Source: Chloroflexota bacterium (GTDB taxonomy: Bacteria > Chloroflexota > Anaerolineae > Anaerolineales > UBA4823). From it: a stretch of DNA of 6,622 nucleotides. Under the pieces are notes generated by a model. That model had not been told where the DNA came from. It did not search any database and saw only the letters and a list, made by a program, of their open reading frames with translations. Made by a program: the position numbers and the translations under genes. The DNA lies in the NCBI GenBank assembly GCA_030636125.1, contig DAOVXM010000149.1:1-6622 (forward strand). The letters are read 5' to 3'. This document shows, piece by piece, positions 1 through 4,845 of this stretch; positions within the stretch are counted from its first letter, which is position 1, and every line of letters begins with the position of its first letter.

Positions 1-80
1 GTGATAATGGCAAGTTAATTGTTAAAGTATGTATGCAAATATTGTAATGATCCTTTCGCTCTTGAATAATCACCATGTAA

Positions 81-1358
81 TTACCAAGATTCCTCTACAA
101 CTTCACCCATGCGTGGGTAAAGGCGCGGGTGTATATGACCGCTAGCCAATTTATGATGGTCGCTGTCTTCATAGCGAATATCATGTATGATCTCACGCCT
201 TTCATTTGATGGGATGATGATGACATCGGATTCAATGGTGCGAGCAGGATAAACGACCAGTCCTGATCCAATGCGACAGTTATGACCCACGCAGCCTCCC
301 AGGACCGGACGGTTTGAGATGTTAAGTTGATCGTTACCGTCCCTTGCATGGATGGGCGCAGAAAGTAAATGAAAGTCGGTGAAGGTAGAGCCTGCGCCGA
401 TGAAAGTGTCCCGCCCAATGACACACATCTGCAGACAGGTATTCTGAGCTATCATGCTGTTGTCCATAAATGTCGTCATAAATACAGAGGCGCGGAAAGG
501 CAAAAAGGCGCCATCCCCGACGACAGAAAGCATTAATTGGCAATCCTGGGCGATGTTTACATTGTTGCCGATGATGCAATTTTCAATGATCGCCCCGGCA
601 TTTATGGTGACATTATCGCCAATTGTGGTCGGACCGTGAATTATGGCGTGCGGGTCAATAACGCAGTTGCGCCCAATTATTACTAATTCTGAGCATTCGA
701 GTACTTGTTTGCCCTCGTACATTGCCTTACTCAGAATGCGTAATTTGTAAAAGGGGTCTTCCTTGAGACGCTTTTCAAAACGAGCGCCGCGCGTGAATAG
801 GCCGAAGACTACGTCTGCGATAAAAATGTGGACCCATGAGTCAATCGCGATCAGGCTGCGTAACGGTACCTGGAAGACCAGGTCTCCTTTTTCGTAAGCC
901 ATATAGTTGGGAATGTGATAGTATCCGGCTTCGATGCTACCCATATCGATAACCAAGGGTTCAGCCTCGGGTTTGATGCCTTTTGGGTAATACCACAGTT
1001 CAGCCAGGTAAATATCTTCGAGGGGTGTGTAGGAAGTGGAAAGAGGCAAAGCATGCTCACGAAAAGCGGGGTTATTCCCTGAAATCGCGGCCTGGCAGGC
1101 GCGCTTGCGTCGTTTAGCTTCATGGAGAAACGCTTCGATAAAGGCGGAGTCAAAGTAGAGGTTGTCCCGGTATACCAGGCATTCTTCATTAGTTTCTGGA
1201 GCTTGAGCGTTGTAGGGCAGTTCCAGCTCGCGGTTGGTATAAGAGGCCAGGACGTCTCGTTGAGCTAGCCAAAGTGGCTTGTTCTGAAGGCGCAGGTCCC
1301 GGGCGCGTTCGTTGAACGGGTGGATTTGACGAGGGTCTTGAAGGATTATTTTGAGCAT
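81..1358 (-). CDS. Left-handed beta-helix (hexapeptide-repeat) protein, GlmU-like architecture
   Basis: A 425-residue protein. From about residue 225 to 385 it shows hexapeptide-repeat character: spaced I/V-G-x-N/D steps such as IIGRNCVIDP, TTIGDNVTINAG, CIIGNNVNIA and CVIGRDTFIGAG. This is the left-handed beta-helix fold of acyltransferases and GlmU-type enzymes. The first ~220 residues are not a clear catalytic domain, but the start (IILQDPR...ARDLRLQNKPLW) and the later CLVYRDNLYF stretch resemble the N-terminal layout of the alternative bacterial GlmU-like sugar nucleotidyltransferases. I see no G-x-G-T-R pyrophosphorylase loop. No signal peptide or clear membrane segment; residues 390-425 form a charged tail. 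The ATG at 1358 has only a weak G-rich Shine-Dalgarno 12 bases upstream. It follows the V4R gene on the same strand after 90 bases without an obvious promoter or terminator, so it may be the last gene of that operon. The fold is confident; acyltransferase, nucleotidyltransferase or purely structural roles all remain open. Confidence 0.8.
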   Translation of the reverse strand: MLKIILQDPRQIHPFNERARDLRLQNKPLWLAQRDVLASYTNRELELPYNAQAPETNEECLVYRDNLYFDSAFIEAFLHEAKRRKRACQAAISGNNPAFREHALPLSTSYTPLEDIYLAELWYYPKGIKPEAEPLVIDMGSIEAGYYHIPNYMAYEKGDLVFQVPLRSLIAIDSWVHIFIADVVFGLFTRGARFEKRLKEDPFYKLRILSKAMYEGKQVLECSELVIIGRNCVIDPHAIIHGPTTIGDNVTINAGAIIENCIIGNNVNIAQDCQLMLSVVGDGAFLPFRASVFMTTFMDNSMIAQNTCLQMCVIGRDTFIGAGSTFTDFHLLSAPIHARDGNDQLNISNRPVLGGCVGHNCRIGSGLVVYPARTIESDVIIIPSNERREIIHDIRYEDSDHHKLASGHIHPRLYPRMGEVVEESW

Positions 1359-1448
1359 AGATATTTATTGCCCCCGAGGCTTAGTGTTCTGTCCATAATC
1401 AATTCTTACTAAACAATCACATTTGACGGAACGTTAGGCCTCAAAGGT

Positions 1449-2081
1449 TTACTCTATAGGTTGTTTGTCTATTTTGATCGTGCAGGTTGCATCTCCTTTG
1501 GCGATGCATTCTGTCTCTTCAACTCGGTAATGTTTACCACTACTTACCCAAAAGAGAGCTTCTTCCAGGATTCCAACTGCCAGGTGACAAGCCGGCTCAT
1601 CGGTGTGGCGTCCCCAACATGTCGGGCAACGTTCAATGATCCAATAATAATAGCCTTCGTCTTGGTCAACCCGAACGCGTTGATCACTGAATTTGTTGTA
1701 GCACCCAGCGAAGATTTCTCCACCCGCAACCAACTTCTCATTCATGGGTAATAAACGAAAGGCCAGGTCTGTCAGGCCCAAGATGGGACCATACTCTTGC
1801 AGACCATATTTAAAGCAGGCTCGCCCGGTGCGTAAGGCTAATCCGCGACCGCCATTTGGCCCGTATAATTCTTCTAAAGCGACCTGTATTTTGCTTAGGT
1901 TTTCAAATTTGAACTGCAGATCCAGGTTATTGGGTGGATAGTTATTGATCAGGTGTGAGAGATTACCTTGATTTAAGACAGCATTGAGTCCATTATGCCC
2001 CAATATTTCTTCCATACCTAACAGGATGATGCGCCCCATGTTGTTTGGATAATAGTAGGTGGATTCGACTGAATCGGTCAT
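1449..2081 (-). CDS. V4R (4-vinyl reductase-like) domain protein
   Basis: About 210 residues. The C-terminal third matches the V4R domain, a small-molecule-binding domain found in bacteriochlorophyll 4-vinyl reductase-related proteins and as a sensor in XylR/DmpR-type regulators. Visible hallmarks, numbered from the chosen ATG, are the CPTC pair (C152, C155), C165 with a following His, and the typical ending E-T-E-C-x-A-x-G-D-x-x-C (C192, C200). The first ~110 residues contain a conserved-looking YGPNGGRGLALRTGR stretch (about 73-87), common in stand-alone V4R proteins. The frame extends two codons further to TTG at 2087, but the ATG at 2081 is preferred: it overlaps the hydrolase stop as TGATG, and GAGG at 2092-2095 lies 10 bases upstream, whereas TTG would be too close to it. 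Soluble, no signal peptide. The Cys set suggests metal or Fe-S binding, but this is inference. Probably translationally coupled to the hydrolase. Confidence 0.85.
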   Translation of the reverse strand: MTDSVESTYYYPNNMGRIILLGMEEILGHNGLNAVLNQGNLSHLINNYPPNNLDLQFKFENLSKIQVALEELYGPNGGRGLALRTGRACFKYGLQEYGPILGLTDLAFRLLPMNEKLVAGGEIFAGCYNKFSDQRVRVDQDEGYYYWIIERCPTCWGRHTDEPACHLAVGILEEALFWVSSGKHYRVEETECIAKGDATCTIKIDKQPIE

Positions 2082-2875
2082 CAGCAAGGGACCTCGTAAT
2101 CTAAAAAAGTTTTGAGTCTTTCCATGAACTCAGCAGGCTCGTCCAGCATGATGAAATGTCCAGCTGTTTGGAAACGTTCAATTTTGGCTTGAGGAACAGC
2201 TTCCTGTAAGGGTTCCCATTGTTTTGGATCGACGACTATATCCTTGTCGCCGTACATGCCCATAACCGGTATTTTGATCTGGTCCAGATAGGGACGCAAA
2301 TCAGTGCGGCGCAGCGAGGTAATACTGGTTAGGAAAGATTCTAGTGTGGTGCGGGAAAGGTCACGGTTCATCATATTGGACCACTGTTTATCTCGCGAAT
2401 ATAGCGGTGCTAACAAATGGAATCCCAACTTCAGGCCCCAAAGATTGTGATGGACAATATAAGCTATTGGAGTACGTCCGAACAATTTTAATAGAAATGA
2501 CAACGATGAACCGACGATGGGTGAGCCAATGACGACTGCTTTTCGCACCCGCTGCGGGTACTGGATGGCGACGGATAAGCTGAACGTTCCCCCCATGCTG
2601 TGTCCGATCAACGGGGCTTCGGTGATGCCAAGCTCTTCCAAAAATTGGTCCACCAGGCTGACGAAATCTTGCACCGCGTAGGTTTCTCGCCGTTTTCCAG
2701 ATTCGCCGAATCCCCAGAAATCTAGCGCATAAGTCCGGTAGTAGCGGCCGAGGTATGCCATGGTATCCTGCCACAACCCCCAGGAACCCAGCCATCCATG
2801 TAGCAAAATTACTGGCTGTCCCCTTCCATATACTTCATAGTGAACGACACCTTGGTCAGTAGTGATAGATGACAC
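2081..2875 (-). CDS. Alpha/beta-fold hydrolase
   Basis: 264 residues, normal length for the family. All key elements are visible: oxyanion-hole motif LLHGW (24-28), an ALDFWGFGES strand-turn (50-59), nucleophile elbow G-H-S-M-G-G with Ser93, a cap region rich in aromatic and hydrophobic residues (about 125-190), the acid in YGDKD (Asp212) and the catalytic His240 in TAGHF. The triad Ser93-Asp212-His240 is therefore intact and the enzyme should be active, most likely on an ester, thioester or related substrate. The substrate cannot be read from the sequence. It starts at GTG; an in-frame stop lies a few codons upstream and no ATG fits. The Shine-Dalgarno is poor (AGGAA about 17 bases upstream), so translation may be weak. 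No signal peptide, so cytoplasmic. It sits 40 bases after the GTPase gene and overlaps the V4R gene start, implying co-expression and possibly a shared ligand/substrate with the V4R sensor (inference). Confidence 0.9.
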   Translation of the reverse strand: MSSITTDQGVVHYEVYGRGQPVILLHGWLGSWGLWQDTMAYLGRYYRTYALDFWGFGESGKRRETYAVQDFVSLVDQFLEELGITEAPLIGHSMGGTFSLSVAIQYPQRVRKAVVIGSPIVGSSLSFLLKLFGRTPIAYIVHHNLWGLKLGFHLLAPLYSRDKQWSNMMNRDLSRTTLESFLTSITSLRRTDLRPYLDQIKIPVMGMYGDKDIVVDPKQWEPLQEAVPQAKIERFQTAGHFIMLDEPAEFMERLKTFLDYEVPC

Positions 2876-2915
2876 GATAGTAAAATTTGCACATTCCTGA
2901 GCTCAGACTGAGCCG

Positions 2916-3458
2916 CTAATTCTTCTCGCTATTATCCATCTCTTCCAGAATGTTATACAATAATTCTAGCAGGACGGTTTTGACAGGCTCTTTATCGACA
3001 GCAATACAAGGTAATAGTTTAACTTTCGAGGATAGGCGTAAGGCAATTCGCAAATCATCTGGTTCCCAAGCGTCTTCGACATCTTGTTTATTTGCTGCAA
3101 CAACATAAGGTGTCGGGGCGTAGGCGCGAAATGTTTCTAGAATTCTGCGAGCCTCACGGAAGGTCTCTGGGCGGGTGCTATCGACCATAACAACAAAACC
3201 CAACATACCTTCCGAGAGAATCTCCCACATAAAGTCGAAACGTTTTTGACCTGGGGTGCCGAAAAGATACAATACCAGGTCTTGATCCACGGTAATACGG
3301 CCAAAATCCATCGCCACGGTAGTCGTCTCTTTGACCCGCTCGGCTTCTGACGAAATCTTGCGCTCGGTAGATACCACGTCGATTTCGCTAACTGACCGGA
3401 TAAACTCAGTTTTTCCTGAATTGAAGGGGCCTGTGACCACCATTTTTACCGTTTGCAT
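2916..3458 (-). CDS. Small Ras-like GTPase, Srp102/CvnD/MglA-type (COG2229-like)
   Basis: 180 residues. P-loop G-P-F-N-S-G-K-T at 10-17; switch I region with a Thr run (45-47) followed by VAMDFGRI; G3 region LFGTPGQKRFDFMW (65-78); G4 motif N-K-Q-D at 123-126; a loose G5 around CIAVDKE (151-157). The GTPGQ form, with Gly where classical Ras proteins have Asp, is typical of the bacterial Srp102-like group that includes actinobacterial conservon CvnD proteins, so nucleotide binding and switching are expected. It is a cytoplasmic signalling switch. No lipidation motif or membrane segment is seen. The ATG at 3458 has AAGGA at 3468-3472, 9 bases upstream, and gives the usual short lead-in to the P-loop. 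It lies 64 bases after the DUF4388 gene and 40 before the hydrolase gene. The usual roadblock/LC7 partner is not encoded in this window; the DUF4388 neighbour is the natural candidate partner (inference). Confidence 0.92.
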   Translation of the reverse strand: MQTVKMVVTGPFNSGKTEFIRSVSEIDVVSTERKISSEAERVKETTTVAMDFGRITVDQDLVLYLFGTPGQKRFDFMWEILSEGMLGFVVMVDSTRPETFREARRILETFRAYAPTPYVVAANKQDVEDAWEPDDLRIALRLSSKVKLLPCIAVDKEPVKTVLLELLYNILEEMDNSEKN

Positions 3459-3522
3459 AGCGCAATGTCCTTAGATTCGTTTTGGTAGTGCTTTACGATC
3501 CCTTGGGAAAGATAGGTGTTGG

Positions 3523-4344
3523 TCATAAAGATCGGATGCGTTGGATAAGTCGATTTACGATGGATTTTTTCTCTTTCTTACCACTTCCCTGAACCTTAGG
3601 TGAACTCCATGTTTGTACCGGAAGGGCGCCTTTAGGGCGGACAATCTCGACTAGCCCAGCTTGAAGTAAGCCATAAACTATCCGGCGGATTTCCAGGTCG
3701 TTCAACTTGTTAGCTCTGGCAATCTGCCGGATTGAATTTTTTGGGTTAATATAGGAAACAACTCGCCATTCTTCAACGTTGAGGTTGACATCGCGAATAT
3801 TAGCTTCTGGTCGTTCTACGAACTTGAGCGCCATATCCAGGCTGGGGATCTCATCTTGGAGCTGCTCCCATTCGCGTAGCCGACGTGAGCCCTCGATAAT
3901 CAGGTTTTCGAGGCTAATCCGCACCGTGATCTTGCTATCCGGTGGCAACATATCGTTTTCAAAGCGGAAGAAACCTTCCACCCAGGTGAAAAGCCGGTTG
4001 ACGTTACCTATAAAAAGGTCTTGCAGACTGCTTAGTATATCTTTCTGTGAGATATAGCTGGCATTGATGAGCAATAGGCCTAGTTCTTTATCGCTCATCC
4101 CCCGGGCGCGCTCATTGATAATGTGTTGTTGGTTCTTGGTCAGCAGATTGGCGCGATAGAGCACACTCGCCAGGCTGCTGTCCTCCTTCCCAATTTGAGC
4201 GTAAGCTAATTTGCCCTCTCGAAAGGAAACTCTAGCTGACTCGTTGGGTCCCTCAACAATTAACGTGCCCGTCTTTTGGGCAAGGCTGATCAGGTTTAGA
4301 AGCTGGGTGATTGTGAAATCGCGAAGATTGCCTTTTAATGCCAT
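3523..4344 (-). CDS. DUF4388 (PATAN-like) protein with C-terminal winged-helix domain
   Basis: 273 residues from the chosen start. The N-terminal ~155 residues have DUF4388/PATAN character: G-N-L-R-D-F...LLNLI...K-T-G-T-L-I-V (5-30), then VSFREGKLAYAQIG (39-52) and helical EALG-like segments. Residues about 189-237 look like a winged helix-turn-helix (NPKNSIRQIARANKLNDLEIRRIVYGLLQ, then a GLVE wing), and the end is basic and amphipathic (KKEKK at 256-260, then an Arg/Ile-rich helix). PATAN-type domains are known as adaptors in two-component and GTPase-linked signalling. An in-frame ATG seven codons upstream (4365) exists, but the ATG at 4344 is preferred because GAGG lies 5 bases before it and the domain starts there directly. 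First gene of the leftward operon, 20-40 bases after a strong promoter. Role inferred: adaptor or regulator working with the adjacent GTPase. DNA binding is possible but not shown. Confidence 0.85.
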   Translation of the reverse strand: MALKGNLRDFTITQLLNLISLAQKTGTLIVEGPNESARVSFREGKLAYAQIGKEDSSLASVLYRANLLTKNQQHIINERARGMSDKELGLLLINASYISQKDILSSLQDLFIGNVNRLFTWVEGFFRFENDMLPPDSKITVRISLENLIIEGSRRLREWEQLQDEIPSLDMALKFVERPEANIRDVNLNVEEWRVVSYINPKNSIRQIARANKLNDLEIRRIVYGLLQAGLVEIVRPKGALPVQTWSSPKVQGSGKKEKKSIVNRLIQRIRSL

Positions 4345-4349
4345 AGAGG

Positions 4350-4353
4350 CCTC
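4350..4353 (-). promoter_or_regulatory. Shine-Dalgarno deciding the DUF4388 start
   Basis: GAGG on the minus strand ends 5 bases before the ATG at 4344. The upstream alternative ATG at 4365 has no comparable site (its lead is CTGCCATCCGT). This favours the shorter 273-residue product. The site lies inside the 8-base palindrome GAGGCCTC (4346-4353). Confidence 0.6.
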
Positions 4354-4390
4354 AGTTATTGCCATACGGATGGCAGGTTATGAACGCGAG

Positions 4391-4419
4391 ATTATAATTG
4401 CAAGGTATATATGCGTCAA
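4391..4419 (-). promoter_or_regulatory. Sigma-70-type promoter of the DUF4388-GTPase operon
   Basis: Reading leftward: -35 TTGACG (4419-4414), 17-base spacer, -10 TATAAT (4396-4391). This is one base from full consensus. Transcription should begin near 4384, giving a leader of roughly 40 bases to the preferred ATG at 4344 (about 20 to the ATG at 4365). No operator-like repeat overlaps it convincingly. Confidence 0.8.
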
Positions 4420-4453
4420 ACAAACGTTATTTTTGCCATAAATTGCCGTTTCC

Positions 4454-4482
4454 TTGACACTGTATCGGCTTGAGTTTATAAT
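4454..4482 (+). promoter_or_regulatory. Perfect consensus promoter of tRNA-Asn
   Basis: TTGACA (4454-4459), 17-base spacer, TATAAT (4477-4482): full consensus hexamers at optimal spacing. Expected start near 4489-4490, leaving only about 7-8 leader bases before the mature tRNA 5' end at 4497. This fits a strong housekeeping stable-RNA promoter. It diverges from the operon promoter, with 34 bases between the two -35 boxes. Confidence 0.88.
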
Positions 4483-4496
4483 CTTGTTCGCTAGAT

Positions 4497-4569
4497 TCCT
4501 CGGTAGCTCAATTGGTAGAGCGAGCGGCTGTTAACCGCTAGGTTACAGGTTCGAGTCCTGTCCGAGGAG
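4497..4569 (+). tRNA. tRNA-Asn (anticodon GUU)
   Basis: A full 73-base cloverleaf folds by hand. Acceptor stem TCCTCGG/CCGAGGA (4497-4503 with 4562-4568) and discriminator G4569; D-arm GCTC/GAGC (4506-4509, 4518-4521); anticodon arm AGCGG-CTGTTAA-CCGCT with anticodon GTT at 4530-4532; five-base variable loop; T-arm ACAGG-TTCGAGT-CCTGT (4545-4561). All stems are fully paired. The 3' CCA is not encoded (CTT follows), so it must be added by a CCA-adding enzyme. It is a single tRNA gene rather than part of a cluster, transcribed from its own consensus promoter. Confidence 0.97.
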
Positions 4570-4578
4570 CTTTGTTTT

Positions 4579-4592
4579 ACTCCTTTTGGAGT
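4579..4592 (+). repeat. Short inverted repeat just after the tRNA
   Basis: ACTCC-TTTT-GGAGT: 5-bp stem with a four-T loop, 10 bases after the tRNA 3' end and following a T-rich stretch (CTTTGTTTTACT). Possibly part of the tRNA 3' trailer. It abuts the next hairpin without a gap. Confidence 0.5.
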
Positions 4593-4621
4593 GCACCCCA
4601 ACGGCATTGCCTGAGGGGTGC
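4593..4621 (+). terminator. Hairpin after tRNA-Asn, possible terminator
   Basis: GCACCCC (4593-4599) pairs with GGGGTGC (4615-4621), and an inner GGC/GCC stem (4603-4605, 4609-4611) is separated by a 3x3 internal loop. The stem is GC-rich and well placed to end the tRNA transcript, but what follows (TTGCATTAAC) is not a proper T-tract, so rho-independent termination is only possible rather than clear. Confidence 0.45.
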
Positions 4622-4637
4622 TTGCATTAACAAACAT

Positions 4638-4667
4638 ATTGAGTGCAGGCCTAAGCCATGCACCAAT
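4638..4667. repeat. Extended inverted repeat / structured element
   Basis: ATTG-a-GTGCA-GGC with loop CTAA pairs with GCC-a-TGCAC-CAAT: 12 base pairs in three blocks with one unpaired A on each side and a 4-base loop. This is a strong perfect-paired structure in non-coding DNA 68 bases after the tRNA. No T-tract follows on either strand. It shares GAGTGCA (4641-4647) with the preceding hairpin (4589-4595). Function unknown. Confidence 0.55.
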
Positions 4668-4770
4668 AACCACAATTATAATGAAAGGTTTGAACTTTCC
4701 ACCCAACAGTTCCGTGAGGCGTTAAATGACATTGCTGTATGGATGATTTCTCTAACGACTCGAAAATTTT

Positions 4771-4809
4771 CCTAAAAACAAGACTGTCCCACATGAATCC
4801 GTGGGACAG
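4771..4809 (-). terminator. Rho-independent terminator of the exporter operon
   Basis: A perfect 9-bp stem, CTGTCCCAC (4784-4792) with GTGGGACAG (4801-4809), and an 8-base loop. Read leftward it is followed by TCTTGTTTTTA, a good U-tract; read rightward the tail is poor (CAGACAATTTT). It lies 37 bases past the stop of the membrane-fusion gene, so it ends that leftward operon. Confidence 0.85.
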
Positions 4810-4845
4810 CAGACAATTTTGAGGGAAAAATATGCTTAGAGTGGG

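Noticed and set aside
1..76. Minus-strand frame open from ATG at 76 to the left edge (25 codons)
   Set aside because: Could be the start of a further gene, but 25 open codons are expected by chance and there is no good ribosome site; the piece is too short to judge.
851..1189. Other long alternative-frame ORFs inside the beta-helix, hydrolase and adaptor genes
   Set aside because: They overlap genes with clear domain content in another frame and show no recognisable motif themselves.
1376..1442. Distant inverted repeat GAGGCTTAG / TTAGGCCTC in the gap between the V4R and beta-helix genes
   Set aside because: Only seven of nine positions pair, with a loop of about 50 bases and no T-tract; not a credible terminator.
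2901..2913. GCTCAG-A-CTGAGC palindrome between the GTPase and hydrolase genes
   Set aside because: A one-base loop cannot form a hairpin and no adjacent promoter or T-tract gives it a role; it might be a dyad site but nothing supports that.
4491..4706. Minus-strand ORF of 71 codons across the tRNA
   Set aside because: Its C-terminal part is the antisense translation of tRNA-Asn (the RTRTCNLAVNSRSLYQLSYRG-like pattern), a well-known spurious ORF type.
4572..4775. Plus-strand ORF of 67 codons after the tRNA
   Set aside because: No Shine-Dalgarno, no recognisable domain, and it runs through three inverted repeats; better explained as non-coding.
4497..4845. tRNA-Asn as an integration site for a mobile element
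   Set aside because: No integrase gene and no second copy of the tRNA 3' end are seen in the window.
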